A stretch of 64,000 nucleotides of DNA from Anaerolineales bacterium (GTDB lineage Bacteria > Chloroflexota > Anaerolineae > Anaerolineales > UBA6663), in NCBI GenBank assembly GCA_020850595.1, contig JADZEK010000155.1, positions 80,717 through 144,716 of the forward strand, given 5' to 3'. The position numbers and the translations under genes are program-made. Below are positions 36,888 through 47,372 of this stretch, piece by piece (the stretch's first letter is position 1; each line of letters begins with the position of its first letter). Under the pieces are notes generated by a model. That model ran no database searches, was not told the origin of the DNA, and saw nothing but the letters and a program-made list of their open reading frames with translations.

Positions 36888-38009
36888 TTACAGCGGCCGA
36901 GGCGTAATCAGCAGGAAGAACAGCGCCAGCGTCGCCAGGCCCAGCAAGCGCCGGCCCCAGCCCAGCGGCGTGATGTCGTTGAGCGGCTGCGCGTGGCTCA
37001 GGCCGGTGATCAGCGCGAACAGCGCATAGGTCAGCCAGCCGCTCCAGACCGTCAGGCCCAGCACCACCATCACCGCGAAGACCGCCAGGCCCACCGGCCG
37101 GGCATACTTGCCCAGCACCGCGTAAGTGATGTGCCCGCCGTCTAACTGCCCCAGCGGCAGGAGGTTAAAGGCCGTCAGCAGCAGGCCGAACCAGGCCGCA
37201 ATCGCCACCGGGCTGAGGGCAATCATCTGCCCCGCGGCGTGCGGCACGAAGACCGCCATCAGCGCCTTCAGCAGCAGCGAACTGCCCATGACGCCCACCT
37301 CGGGGTTGCGCGCCGCCACGTCCGAGCCGAGCAGGCCCACGATCATCAGCGGCAGCGCGACCACGAAGCCCGCCAGCGGCCCGGCCAGGCCCACGTCGAA
37401 CAGCGCCTTGCGGTTCTCCACCGGGCTGCGCATCTGGATGAACGCGCCGAACGTGCCCAGCCCAAACGGCACCGGGATGAAGTACGGCAGCGTCACCTGC
37501 ACGCCGTGCAGCCGCGCCGCCACGTAGTGGCCCATCTCGTGCACGCCCAAGATGAACAGCAGCGTGCCGGCGAAGGGCGCGCCCGCCGCCAGCGCCGGCC
37601 CCAGCCGCGCCACGCTCGCGCCGTTCCACACCGCCTTCAGCACCGCGTAGGGGTTCACCCCGGCGATCTGCGCCCCGACCAGCAGCGTGGTTACGATCGT
37701 CGCCAGCAGCAGGCCCAGGTTGATGAGCGGGTTGGTGCGCAGCGCCCCAACCACGCCGCGCTGGGCGACCACGTAATCGGTCGCGCCCTCGCGCCGCAGC
37801 ACCGGCGTGTAGCCCAGGCTCTTGAAGCGCTCGCGCAGCGCGGCGTAAACGCCCTCGGCCTCGCCCGCCAGCCGGCCCACGAAAACCACGGCCTCGCCGC
37901 GGTCGGCGGTGCGCACGTCCGACACGGTGAACAGGCCGTCCACCGCCTGGCGCAGCCGCCCAATGATGTCGAGCTGTTGTTGGTAACGCGCCTCGTATGT
38001 GAACACCAC
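36888..38009 (-). CDS. Site-2 protease family (M50) membrane metalloprotease
   Basis: LGVHEMGHYVAARLHGVQVTLPYFIPVPFGLGTFGAFIQMRSPVENRKALFDVGLAGPLAGF; FNLLPLGQLDGGH. Confidence 0.93.
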   Translation of the reverse strand: MVFTYEARYQQQLDIIGRLRQAVDGLFTVSDVRTADRGEAVVFVGRLAGEAEGVYAALRERFKSLGYTPVLRREGATDYVVAQRGVVGALRTNPLINLGLLLATIVTTLLVGAQIAGVNPYAVLKAVWNGASVARLGPALAAGAPFAGTLLFILGVHEMGHYVAARLHGVQVTLPYFIPVPFGLGTFGAFIQMRSPVENRKALFDVGLAGPLAGFVVALPLMIVGLLGSDVAARNPEVGVMGSSLLLKALMAVFVPHAAGQMIALSPVAIAAWFGLLLTAFNLLPLGQLDGGHITYAVLGKYARPVGLAVFAVMVVLGLTVWSGWLTYALFALITGLSHAQPLNDITPLGWGRRLLGLATLALFFLLITPRPL

Positions 38010-38372
38010 GCTGCTCCCGCCGCGGCCGGTTTACGCCGGCGCGGCTCTACCTTACCTTAGCGCCGTTCGAGACGGCCTGCCTGTCAGCAAACTTACCTTT
38101 CGCCCCCTCCCCGGCGGCGAAGCTGACATCCCCGCCGGCCGGCCCCGGAATCCGCGCGGTTTTCGCGCGTATTCCCTGCTAGTTTGATTATGCGTCGCGG
38201 GGCGTAAACGTTCTGTTAGATGAATCTGAGAGGTGCGTGAGACGCAGCGGGCCTGGCCCGCGGAAATAGCCGGAATGGGGGATTGCGCGACCCGGCATTG
38301 ACGCCCGTTCCGGCCGTCTTACAATCGTGGTAACACTCAGGGAGCAACTCGGCCTGGCCCCAGGAGGTCGTC

Positions 38373-39857
38373 ATGTCTCGCTCATCCCAGTGGCTGCCGG
38401 TTGGGTTGATTGCCGCCCTCATGCTGGCGATCGGGGTGGGGGCCATCGGCGGGTCGTGGTGGTACACCACCAGCCGCCTCCAGGCCGCGCGGGCCTTGGG
38501 CGTCTTCTCCTCCCCGGCGGAAGGGATGCGGGCGCTGACCGAGGCCGATTACGTCGGCCTCCAAGAAGTGCAAATCCGCGCGGCTCAAGAAACAACAGCC
38601 CTCGGCGGCGGGCCGCACGTCTGGTTTGTCACAGTCTGCGTCTGGGCCGAGGCCCGCGCCGATGGCTCGCCCGTTGGCAACCAGGCGCATGACTTTGATT
38701 TCGGCGGGAGCTACTTCGTGAACGTGAGCGACGGCTGGGTGCTGCTGCCGGAGAGCGCGCAGCCGCTGTTCGTCGCCTTCTGGATGCCGCTCTTCGACCT
38801 GGCGGGTGATGACCGCGTGGCCCCGGTGGCTGACTCGCCCGGCCTGCCTACCCGCTCCTGCGTCCGGGCCGACTATCCGCCGCTGGAGCCGGGCGCGCCG
38901 CGCGCGGTGGCCGCCGGCGCGCAGCCCGTGATCGTGGACACCGACATGGCTGCCGACGACTGGCTGGCGATCCTGTACCTGCTGGGCCGCTCGGATGTTG
39001 ACCTCCAGGCGATCACGGTCACTGGGGCGGGCGAGGCCCGCTGCGCGGCGGGCACCCGCAACGCCCTCAACCTGCTGGCGCTGGCGGGCCGGCCGGAGAT
39101 CCCGGTGGCCTGTGGGCGCGAGACGCCGCTATTCGGCGACCATGCCTTTCCCCTCGACTGGCGCGACCGCGTGGATAGCCTGCTCGGCCTGGCGCTGCCC
39201 GAGAACAGCGCGGAGCCGGCGAGCGAGACCGCCGTCGCGCTGTTGCGCCGCCTCATTGCGGCGTCGCCTCAGCCGGTGCACCTCGTTACCCTGGGGCCGC
39301 TGACCAACGTGGGTGAGTTGCTGGAAGCGGACCCGAGCCTGGTGACGAATTTGGAGATGATCACGGTGATGGGCGGCGCGGTGAAGGTCGGCGGCAACGT
39401 CGGGCCGTCGTCTGACATCAACAACAAAGTCGCCGAGTGGAACATCTACGTGGACCCCCACGCCGCGGCGCTGGTCTTGGCCTCCGGCGCGCCGGTGACG
39501 CTGGCGCCGCTGGACGCGACCAACACCGTGCCGCTGACGACGGATTTTCTGAACCGGCTGCGGTATGATCGCGCCACGCCGGTGGCCGAGTTCGTGTACC
39601 GCGTGCTATCCGCCCAGGGCGATACTATTCGCCGCGGGGGTTACTACTTCTGGGACCCGCTGGCGGCGGCCCTCGCCACCGACGCCGGCCTGGCGACGGT
39701 GCAGGAGCTATCCTTAACCGTAGTCGAAGAAGAAGGGGCCGAAAGCGGGCGCACCGTGGAGAGCGCGAGCGGGGCCGGCGTGCAAGTGGCGCTGGCGGCC
39801 GACCGCGCGCGCTTTGAGACGCTCTTCTTGGATGCCATCAACGGCCGTAAACCGTAG
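38373..39857 (+). CDS. Nucleoside hydrolase (IU-NH family), membrane-anchored
   Basis: N-terminal TM; VIVDTDMAADDWLAILYLL, VTLGPLTNVGELLEADPSLVTNLEMITVMGG, EWNIYVDPHAAALVLASGAPVTLAPLDAT. Confidence 0.9.
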   Translation: MSRSSQWLPVGLIAALMLAIGVGAIGGSWWYTTSRLQAARALGVFSSPAEGMRALTEADYVGLQEVQIRAAQETTALGGGPHVWFVTVCVWAEARADGSPVGNQAHDFDFGGSYFVNVSDGWVLLPESAQPLFVAFWMPLFDLAGDDRVAPVADSPGLPTRSCVRADYPPLEPGAPRAVAAGAQPVIVDTDMAADDWLAILYLLGRSDVDLQAITVTGAGEARCAAGTRNALNLLALAGRPEIPVACGRETPLFGDHAFPLDWRDRVDSLLGLALPENSAEPASETAVALLRRLIAASPQPVHLVTLGPLTNVGELLEADPSLVTNLEMITVMGGAVKVGGNVGPSSDINNKVAEWNIYVDPHAAALVLASGAPVTLAPLDATNTVPLTTDFLNRLRYDRATPVAEFVYRVLSAQGDTIRRGGYYFWDPLAAALATDAGLATVQELSLTVVEEEGAESGRTVESASGAGVQVALAADRARFETLFLDAINGRKP

Positions 39858-39904
39858 CGTGGGGGGAGGCCGTCCCGCCTCTTTCTTTATCTCTTTTCTC
39901 TGTC

Positions 39905-40675
39905 CTACGCCTTCACCGCCCGCGTGGCGATATATGTCGGCATGTGCTTCGCCAGCGGGTGGCCGTGCATGTAGTCTTCATACATGGCGACCAAATGCAG
40001 CCCGGCGTCGAGCTGCCCGCCGACTAAATCCGTCAGCGTGTGGCCCCACTCCAGCGGCACACGCTCCGCTTGCAGCCGCGCCAGCAGCGCGGGCGGCATC
40101 TGCTCCAGGTCGCTGTAGGGCAAGCTGTGGCGCACGCTAAGCTCGCCCCGGTCGCCGGCCTCGTAGTCGAAGATGAAGAAGGCCGGGTTCATAAACCCCG
40201 CCAGCAGCGCGCCGCCGCGCCGCAGCACCCGCGCCGCCTCGCGCCACACCGGCCGCGCGTCCGGCACGAACAGGTTCGACACCGGATGCACGATCAGGTC
40301 AAACGCGGCGTCGGCCAGCGCCGTCAGCGCGCGCATGTCGCCCTCAACCGTCGTCAGCGCCAGCCCCTCGCGCTCGGCCACCAGCCGGTCTTGAGCCAAC
40401 TGCCTCGGCGAGTTGTCGTAGACGGTGACGTTCGCGCCCGCCGCCGCCAGCACCGGCCCCTGCTGCCCGCCGCCCGAGGCCAGGCACAACACATCGAGCC
40501 CGCGCAGGTCGGCCGGGAACCAATCGCGCGGGACGGGCTGCTGCTCGGTGAGCACAATCTGCCACTCGCCGCGCCGCGCCGCCGCAATCACCTCCGGCGT
40601 CACCGGCACCGTCCACACGTTGCCGTGCTCCACCTGATGGTCCCACGCCCGCCGGTTAAAGTCACGAATGTCCAT
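39905..40675 (-). CDS. Class I SAM-dependent methyltransferase
   Basis: [49 protein letters not shown]. Confidence 0.87.
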   Translation of the reverse strand: MDIRDFNRRAWDHQVEHGNVWTVPVTPEVIAAARRGEWQIVLTEQQPVPRDWFPADLRGLDVLCLASGGGQQGPVLAAAGANVTVYDNSPRQLAQDRLVAEREGLALTTVEGDMRALTALADAAFDLIVHPVSNLFVPDARPVWREAARVLRRGGALLAGFMNPAFFIFDYEAGDRGELSVRHSLPYSDLEQMPPALLARLQAERVPLEWGHTLTDLVGGQLDAGLHLVAMYEDYMHGHPLAKHMPTYIATRAVKA

Positions 40676-40727
40676 CAGCTAGAGAAAAAGACAGCGAACC
40701 AGAAACAGGACTGACCAACAACACCCA

Positions 40728-40762
40728 CCTCCGACCTCCCACCCCTCACCTCCCACTTCCCC
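40728..40762. repeat. Heptanucleotide tandem repeat (CCTCCNA family)
   Basis: CCTCCGA-CCTCCCA-CCCCTCA-CCTCCCA-CTTCCCC. Confidence 0.8.
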
Positions 40763-40766
40763 AGCC

Positions 40767-42569
40767 CTACCTCGAAGTCATGCTGTGCAGGCCCTTGCTG
40801 GCCGTGTTCATCGCCCCGGCCTGGAAGTAGGTTTGCAGGAACGCGTCCGGGTCGGCGTCGAGCAGCGCCAGCGCCTCTTCGGCCTCCGTCCACGGCGGCA
40901 GCGGGCTTTCGCCGTAGCCCATGCGCGCGGCGATTATGCTCAGCCGGAACAACCCCAGCCCCTCGGCCGCGTCGTCGGCCGCGCGCTCCTCGGCGTAGCT
41001 CGCCAGGTCGGCCACGAGGCAGGCGCGCATCTCGGCCAACAGGTCGGCGCGCGCCGCCGCCTGGGGGTACTCGGCCAGCATCCCGGCCAAATTCGTTTCG
41101 CGCAGGTGCAGCGCATAGGCCTGGGCGCGGCGGCGCAGGCGGCCCAGGTCGAGCAGGGTGCGCTCGAAGCTCAGCCGCAGCGCCGCGGGCACTTGCGGCA
41201 AGAGTTGCCCGCCCAGCGCCTCGGCCTCCGCGAAGGCCTCGGCCGCCAGGCGCGCCCGCAGCTCAATGTCCTCGCGCAGCCACGGGTCGTCCTCGGTGTA
41301 GAACTCGTAGGCCCGCAGGAAGATCGTGGCGCGCGTGCTGCACCAGCTCGGCGTGCGGCACGGCATCCCGCGGATGCGGGCGGCGCTCAGGGCGTGGTCC
41401 ACGCGGCTGCGGCCGATCTGGCGCACGTACCAGGTCACGTCCCACGGGAAGAGTTCCATCCCCCGGCTGGTCAACTGCCAGAAGCGCTGCATCCCCGGCC
41501 CAGCCGCCCCGTAGGGCGCGGCCAGCGCCGTCAGGGCCTCGGCCTCGGTGATGTTCGGGTTGGCGAGGAACAGCGCCGTCATGCGCAGGTTGGGGTCTTC
41601 GCGGTCAGGGTCGAGGCCGTAATACTCCTTGATGCCCGTCACCCCCGGCGCGGCGGCGATGGCCCGCAAGCCGCGCAGCGTGACGAGCGGGTGCGCCAGA
41701 TGCAGCAGCGGCTCTTGCTCCTCGCACGGGCCACTCAGCCAATACTCCACCACCACCGGCAGGCCGTGGTCGGCGGCGATGGCGGCTGTGTTCTTCAGCC
41801 AGCGGTCGGCCGGCTGCGCGCCCATCACCTCGGCCACGTTGCAGTGGATCGCCAGTCCCAAACGGCTGGCGGGCAGGCGCGGCACGCAGGCATACACCTG
41901 CCCGGCCGAAAGCTCCCACGGCTCCCACCACAGCCGGCCGTCGGGGCGGTGCTTTTGCCACGCCACGGCCAGCCCATCCAGGAACTGGGGCAGGCGCTCG
42001 TGCAGCGGCTTGCCCAGGCAGCGCGGGCACGGCCCAAACTCGCTGCACAGCCAGGCGTCCTGGTCATAGGTGTAGACCAATATGTCGTCCACCTCCGGGA
42101 AGTCGGCGGCGAACTGGTCGAGCAGCAGTTGGTAGCGCATGAGCACGTCCGGGTCCGAGATGCAGTTGGGCGGGCCGTCGCCGTAGCGCATGTGGTTGTT
42201 GTAGGGCGCGCCGAAGTGAAAGATCGTGCGCAGCCCCAGCCGGTGGCAGGCGGCCGAGCGCTCGGCCACGTCTTGCCGGCGCGCGGCGCGGCGCTCGGCT
42301 GACGGGTCGCAGTTGAGGGGCACCACCTGTGGGTAGCGCGCCGCCAGGTCGGGCGGCAGCTCCACCACGTCTTCTAAGTTCAGCACCTCATCGTCCGGCC
42401 GCGGCCCCCAGGCGATGTTGACCTGGATGGTGTTGAAGCCCGCGTCCTTGAGGCGCTGCAAGTTCGCGTCGGTCCACGGCACCACGCGCCAATATTTGAA
42501 CGGCTCGCCTGAGTTGGGGTTGCCCAGTTGGCCGACGCGCACTTGAAAGAGGGAGAGATTGGTCGTCAT
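40767..42569 (-). CDS. Hypothetical TIM-barrel / glycoside-hydrolase-like protein
   Basis: 600 aa; LQRLKDAGFNTIQVNIAWGPRP, CSEFGPCPRCLGKPLHERLPQFLDGLA, WEPWELSAGQV. Confidence 0.55.
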   Translation of the reverse strand: MTTNLSLFQVRVGQLGNPNSGEPFKYWRVVPWTDANLQRLKDAGFNTIQVNIAWGPRPDDEVLNLEDVVELPPDLAARYPQVVPLNCDPSAERRAARRQDVAERSAACHRLGLRTIFHFGAPYNNHMRYGDGPPNCISDPDVLMRYQLLLDQFAADFPEVDDILVYTYDQDAWLCSEFGPCPRCLGKPLHERLPQFLDGLAVAWQKHRPDGRLWWEPWELSAGQVYACVPRLPASRLGLAIHCNVAEVMGAQPADRWLKNTAAIAADHGLPVVVEYWLSGPCEEQEPLLHLAHPLVTLRGLRAIAAAPGVTGIKEYYGLDPDREDPNLRMTALFLANPNITEAEALTALAAPYGAAGPGMQRFWQLTSRGMELFPWDVTWYVRQIGRSRVDHALSAARIRGMPCRTPSWCSTRATIFLRAYEFYTEDDPWLREDIELRARLAAEAFAEAEALGGQLLPQVPAALRLSFERTLLDLGRLRRRAQAYALHLRETNLAGMLAEYPQAAARADLLAEMRACLVADLASYAEERAADDAAEGLGLFRLSIIAARMGYGESPLPPWTEAEEALALLDADPDAFLQTYFQAGAMNTASKGLHSMTSR

Positions 42570-42650
42570 CGCAGTTTGACCTTAAGAGGGGAAGTGCGGC
42601 GGAGCGCCGCCGCGCTAGACGTACAGGGGACAGTATGCTCGGTTTTTGGG

Positions 42651-43643
42651 CTAGGGGGCCAGAGCTTGTGCGGCGATGCGCGCCAATTCGTCGCCGTTCA
42701 ACTCCAGCCACGCTGCCGACTCCTGCGCCTGGCGCAGATACTCCGCCGCCAGCTCGCCGTCGCGCGCCGCCAGCGCCGGCTCCAGCCGCAGCAGCGTCAC
42801 GGCCATGTCGCGCAGACGGATGAGCCAGGGCAGCGCCTTCACCTCGGCCCCCGTCAGCCGCTGTACCCGGCCATAGCCCCGGCAGTAGGCCCGCGCCGCG
42901 GGCCAGGGCTGGTCGCTCTCCCACCAACGCATGGTGTACTTCAGCGCCGCGCCCACGTCCAGCGCGCGCCAGTCCGGCCCGGCAAACTCAAAGTCGAGCA
43001 CACCGGTCACGCGGCCATCGCGCATCAGCACGTTGCTGGCGTCGTAATCGTGATGCACCACCTGCCAGGGCAGGGCGCTCGCCTCGCGGGCGGCCCAGTC
43101 GCTAAGGGCCGCGTGCTCGGCCCGCCACCACGCCGGCCGCGCCGCGTGCTCGAGCGTGGGCGGCAAGCCGGCCTGCTCCGGCGTCAGGTCGGTCAGCGCC
43201 GCCCGTTGGCGAATCATGTCTCGGCAGGGCAGCAGGCCGGGCGTCAGCGGCGTCTCATAGCGCGCCAGCGCCTGGTGCAGTTGCGCGTGCGCTTCACCCA
43301 ACGCCTCCACTTCGGCGGGCCGCGTGTGGTCGGCGCGCCGGCCGGGCAGGTAGGGGGCCAGCGTGGCCCAGCCCTGCGGCGTGGCGAGCAGCGCGTCGCC
43401 GGCCCGCGTGGGCGCCGCCGCCGGGATCGTAAAGGGCAGGCCCTGCGCCGCCAGCCACGTCAGCAGCGCCTGCTCGGAGCGCAGCGCGGCCTCGTCCGCG
43501 ACCCGGTAGGTCTTGAACAAGAACTCGCCCGCGCCGGTGCGCACGCCCACGGCGCGGTTGTTCCGCCCCTGCGCCGGCAGATCGAACAGCGCCACCGGCG
43601 GCACGAGTGCGTATGCGCCCAACACGGTCTCTAGGTCGTCCAT
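42651..43643 (-). CDS. Aminoglycoside-phosphotransferase/ThrB2-like kinase
   Basis: WQVVHHDYDASNVLMRDGRVTGVLDFEFAGPDWRALDVG. Confidence 0.85.
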   Translation of the reverse strand: MDDLETVLGAYALVPPVALFDLPAQGRNNRAVGVRTGAGEFLFKTYRVADEAALRSEQALLTWLAAQGLPFTIPAAAPTRAGDALLATPQGWATLAPYLPGRRADHTRPAEVEALGEAHAQLHQALARYETPLTPGLLPCRDMIRQRAALTDLTPEQAGLPPTLEHAARPAWWRAEHAALSDWAAREASALPWQVVHHDYDASNVLMRDGRVTGVLDFEFAGPDWRALDVGAALKYTMRWWESDQPWPAARAYCRGYGRVQRLTGAEVKALPWLIRLRDMAVTLLRLEPALAARDGELAAEYLRQAQESAAWLELNGDELARIAAQALAP

Positions 43644-43742
43644 CGCTCGTCCATTAACCAAACACCGCCCGCAGAGCTGCCTGCCGGCGGTGTCTTATTC
43701 CTCCTCGTGCTCCCTTTTCCCCGTCGCTTTTCTCTCCGCCGC

Positions 43743-44297
43743 TCAAAGCTTTGGCAGCACAATCGTCTGCTGCTTCTGATACTTGCCCTTGCGGTCGGCG
43801 TAGGAGATGGTGCATTCCTCATCGCCCTCGAAGAACAGCACCTGCGCAATGCCTTCATTGCTGTACACCTTGGCCGGCAGCGGCGTGGTGTTGCTGATCT
43901 CCAGCGTCACGTAGCCCTCCCACTCCGGCTCGAAGGGCGTCACGTTCACGATCAACCCGCAGCGCGCATAGGAGCTTTTGCCCAGACAGATCGTCAGCAC
44001 CCCCCGCGGGATGCGAAAGTACTCGACCGTGCGCGCCAGCACGAACGAGTTGGGCGGGATAATGCACACCTCGCCCTTGAAATCCACCATGCTCTTGGGG
44101 TCGAAGGCCTTGGGGTCCACCACCGCCGAGAAGACGTTGGTGAAAATTTTGTACTCATCGGCCACGCGGATGTCGTAGCCATAGGACGACACGCCGTACG
44201 AGATCACCCCGGCGCGCACCTGCCCGGCCTCGAACGGCTCAATCATCCGCTGCTCCTGCGCCATCTTCGTGATCCAATGATCGGGTTTGAGGCCCAT
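43743..44297 (-). CDS. dcd: dCTP deaminase
   Basis: [82 protein letters not shown]. Confidence 0.95.
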   Translation of the reverse strand: MGLKPDHWITKMAQEQRMIEPFEAGQVRAGVISYGVSSYGYDIRVADEYKIFTNVFSAVVDPKAFDPKSMVDFKGEVCIIPPNSFVLARTVEYFRIPRGVLTICLGKSSYARCGLIVNVTPFEPEWEGYVTLEISNTTPLPAKVYSNEGIAQVLFFEGDEECTISYADRKGKYQKQQTIVLPKL

Positions 44298-44337
44298 GCC
44301 GGCTCCTGGCAGTCAGTTCATAAAGCGCGTCAGCGAA

Positions 44338-45099
44338 CTACGCCTCGCGCACCACGGGATTGCGGAGCGCGCCGATGCCCTCGATCTGCACCTCGACCAC
44401 GTCGCCCGGTGCCAGCGGCTGGCCCCCGGCCGGCGTGCCCATCAAGATCAGGTCGCCGGCGTTCAGCGTCATGGCCGCCGACACAAAGGCAATCACCTGC
44501 TCCACCGTGAAGAGCATGTCGTGCGTCGTCGCCATCTGGCGCGGCACGCCGTTCACGCTGCACCCCACCACCAGCTCGGTCGGGTCCACATGCGTGGCGA
44601 TGGCCGGGCCAAGCGGCAGGAAGGTATCGAAATTGCTCGCGCGCGTCCAACTCTGGTCTACCTCGGCGATGTCGAGCGCGCTGAGCGCGTTGGCGCAGGT
44701 GTAGCCCAGGATGTGGGCGCGCGCCTCCTCCGGGCTGATCCAGCGGCCCGCGCGCCCGATGACGACCGCCAGCTCGGCCCCCGGCAGCACCTCGCGCGCG
44801 TGCGCCGGCAGCCGGATGGGCTGGTGCGCGCCGAGCAGCGCGCTGGGGGCCATCAGGCTGATGGCGGGCAGCTCCGGCGCGGCCAGCCCCAACTCGCGCA
44901 GCCGGTCGGCGAAGTTCACGCTCAGCGCGATGATCTTGCTCGGCGCGCAGGGCGGCAGCAGCACCACTTCGGCCAGTTGCGCCACCGGCCCCCCGCGCGC
45001 GAAGTCGCCGAACACGTCGCCGGTGATCGCGCCGATCGTTTCCCCCTCCAGGTGGCCGTAGTGCGCGGCGTTGTCTTTTTGGTAGCGGACGAGGAACAT
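44338..45099 (-). CDS. Fumarylacetoacetate hydrolase family protein
   Basis: IIALSVNFADRLRELG, AELAVVIGRAGRWI, DLILMGTPAGGQPLAPGDVVEVQIEGIGALRNPV. Confidence 0.88.
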   Translation of the reverse strand: MFLVRYQKDNAAHYGHLEGETIGAITGDVFGDFARGGPVAQLAEVVLLPPCAPSKIIALSVNFADRLRELGLAAPELPAISLMAPSALLGAHQPIRLPAHAREVLPGAELAVVIGRAGRWISPEEARAHILGYTCANALSALDIAEVDQSWTRASNFDTFLPLGPAIATHVDPTELVVGCSVNGVPRQMATTHDMLFTVEQVIAFVSAAMTLNAGDLILMGTPAGGQPLAPGDVVEVQIEGIGALRNPVVREA

Positions 45100-45176
45100 A
45101 AGCGCTGGGTGGTGGGCCGGGCTGGAAAGTGCCGTATCTTACCATCAAAGCCCGCCGCCCCGATGAGCGCGGCCCG

Positions 45177-45821
45177 TTACTTCTTCCGCGCCCAAATCAG
45201 GTCATATTCTACCTGCCAGCGCTGCGCCTCTACCGCCTCCAGCGGCAGTTCCCCCAGCAGCCGCCGAAACGCCGCCCGGCTAAACGTCTTCCCCGGCATC
45301 AGCCACGCCTCGAACCCCACCCGGTTGGTCACCAGCAGCACGCCGCCGGGCCGCAGCACCCGCGCGCACTCCGCCAGCGCCGCCCGCGCGCTGGGCAGAA
45401 ACTCCAGCGCTTCCAGGCAGGCCACCGCGTCGAACGTGGCCGCCGCGAACGGCAGCGCCGCGGCGGGCGCTTGCAGCCAGTGCGCCCGCCGCGGCCACGG
45501 CGCGGCGTGCGGCCGGCCCTGGGTCAGCATCGGCCGCGAGAGATCGAGCACCGTCACCTCGCCGTCAAAGGCGATCTGCGGCAGCAGCGCGCGCGCCAGT
45601 CGCCCGGTGCCGCCCGCCACGTCCAGCACGCGCGGGGCCTCCACCGCCGCCAGCGCCACGGTCAGCGGCAGCGCCAGCGTGTCGGCCTCCACCTGGGGAT
45701 CGAAATTCTTCACCCGGTCGTAGCGCTGGGCAAACCGGTCGTAGAGCGCCACCACCACGCGCGCGCCCAGGTGCGCCCCTTCGGCGATGACGAACTGCCA
45801 GTACAGCAGGCCGCCGAGCAC
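45177..45821 (-). CDS. Class I SAM-dependent methyltransferase with N-terminal TM
   Basis: PRVLDVAGGTGRLARALLP; EFLPSARAALAECARVLRPGGVLLVTNRVG; start codon uncertain. Confidence 0.82.
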   Translation of the reverse strand: MLGGLLYWQFVIAEGAHLGARVVVALYDRFAQRYDRVKNFDPQVEADTLALPLTVALAAVEAPRVLDVAGGTGRLARALLPQIAFDGEVTVLDLSRPMLTQGRPHAAPWPRRAHWLQAPAAALPFAAATFDAVACLEALEFLPSARAALAECARVLRPGGVLLVTNRVGFEAWLMPGKTFSRAAFRRLLGELPLEAVEAQRWQVEYDLIWARKK

Positions 45822-45872
45822 CGCCGCGCCGATCAGCAGCGCCGCCAGCCAACTTAGCGGGCCGATGGCCGC

Positions 45873-46286
45873 CTAGCCTTCCACCCAGCGCCAACTGCCC
45901 TGGCCCAGCAGCGCGTCGGCCTCCACCTCGATCAGCATGGCCGGGTCAATCAGCGCCGCCACCTGCACCATGGTCGTCACCGGCCGATACTGCCCAAAGA
46001 ACTCGCCGTGCGCCCGGCCGATGGCCTCCCACTGGCGGATGTCGGTCACGTACAGGCGCGTGCGCACTACGTCTTTCAGGTTGGCGTTCGCCAGGTTCAG
46101 CGCCCGTTCCAGGTTGCGCAGCGCCTGAATGGTCTGCGCGTAGGCGTCGTCGGGCGCCACCACTTGCCCGTCCGGCCCAATGCCGGTCGTGCCCGCGACG
46201 TACACGGCGTTGTCTACCTGCACCACGCGTGAGTAGCCGACGATCGGCTCCCACGGCGCGCCGGTGGAATAGTTGATGCGGGTCAT
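45873..46286 (-). CDS. RidA/YjgF-family protein
   Basis: YSRVVQVDNAVYVAGTTGIG...AYAQTIQALRNLERALNLANANLKDVVRTRLYVTDI; GGAGG SD. Confidence 0.92.
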   Translation of the reverse strand: MTRINYSTGAPWEPIVGYSRVVQVDNAVYVAGTTGIGPDGQVVAPDDAYAQTIQALRNLERALNLANANLKDVVRTRLYVTDIRQWEAIGRAHGEFFGQYRPVTTMVQVAALIDPAMLIEVEADALLGQGSWRWVEG

Positions 46287-46316
46287 GTGGCCTCCGGGGT
46301 AGAGCGCTGCGCCGCG

Positions 46317-47060
46317 CTACTCACTCGCGGCCTGGGCCTGCTCGGCTTCCTGTGCGCGGCGGCGGGCTTCGGCCGCCTCGGCTTCGGCGGCGGCCAGGTG
46401 CGCCTGGCGCGTGGCGAAAGCCTGGGCGTAGGCGTGGTCGTAGCGCTCGGCCAGCGCGGCCAGGTAGTCGCCCACACTCTCCCAGCCCAGCGCCAGCCGC
46501 TCGCGCTCGGCCATCAGTTCGGGGTCGGCCTGGCCGCGCCGCGCCCGCCGCAGCGCCCGCCAGATGTGCTTCGGCCCGGCCGCCACCTGCCGCGCCAGTT
46601 GCGTCAGCGGGCTGATGCCGGCCGTGTTGAGTGTGTGCGCCAGCGCCTGCCGCCCCAGCGCGGCCGTGGCCGCGTCGTCCAGGTGGCCCGCGTCGAGCAT
46701 GTAGTCGAGCAGGAAGGCGCGGTGCCAGTAGTAACTCAGTTTGTCGGCCGCTTCCTTGATGGTCAAAAAATACAGCAGCTTCTTGGAGACGCGCTTGACC
46801 AGCGACCAGGCCAGCGTAACCGGCCACAACAGGCAGGCCGAGAGCCAGCCGTCCTCGCGGTGCAGCGCCGCCTGCACCTCCGGCGTGAGCGCCCGCCCGG
46901 CCCGCCGCGCCACGGCGGCGGCGATACGTTTGTTGAAGTAATCCTCAAAGACCGAGTCGAGAAACGGGACCGGGATCAGGATAGACAGCCCGGCGAACGT
47001 GGCGTCAGCGTATAAGGCCCAATCGAAGGCGGTGCGCGGCGGGGGGGTGGGCGTCGACAT
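46317..47060 (-). CDS. Hypothetical protein
   Basis: 247 aa; hydrophobic segment and charged/Ala-rich coiled-coil-like C-terminus; TAGAAT-N6-ATG start. Confidence 0.6.
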   Translation of the reverse strand: MSTPTPPPRTAFDWALYADATFAGLSILIPVPFLDSVFEDYFNKRIAAAVARRAGRALTPEVQAALHREDGWLSACLLWPVTLAWSLVKRVSKKLLYFLTIKEAADKLSYYWHRAFLLDYMLDAGHLDDAATAALGRQALAHTLNTAGISPLTQLARQVAAGPKHIWRALRRARRGQADPELMAERERLALGWESVGDYLAALAERYDHAYAQAFATRQAHLAAAEAEAAEARRRAQEAEQAQAASE

Positions 47061-47138
47061 GGCGCTATTCTACCGTGCCGCTTTGACACCGCAAGCCGGA
47101 ATGCTTACACTTATCTGGTGAGGCCGAAGGAGGTGGAA

Positions 47139-47369
47139 ATGGATTGGCGTGGGCGCATTGTCATTGACCCTCAAATCCTGGTTGGCAAGCCCGTAATCAA
47201 AGGAACCCGGCTCGCCGTGGAGTTTGTGGTTGACCTCCTGGGGCAGGGCTGGTCCGCAGCCGATATTCTGCGTAGCTATCCTATTCTCACCGCCGCGGAT
47301 ATTCAGGCCTGCCTGCAATACGCCAGCGCCATGTTGAAGGCGCAGCGGGTTTACCCCCTGGCCTTGTAA
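47139..47369 (+). CDS. DUF433 (COG2442-like) antitoxin
   Basis: IVIDPQILVGKPVIKGTRLAVEFVVDLLGQGWSAADILRSYPILTAADIQACLQYA; SD AAGGAGG. Confidence 0.88.
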   Translation: MDWRGRIVIDPQILVGKPVIKGTRLAVEFVVDLLGQGWSAADILRSYPILTAADIQACLQYASAMLKAQRVYPLAL

Positions 47370-47372
47370 GCC

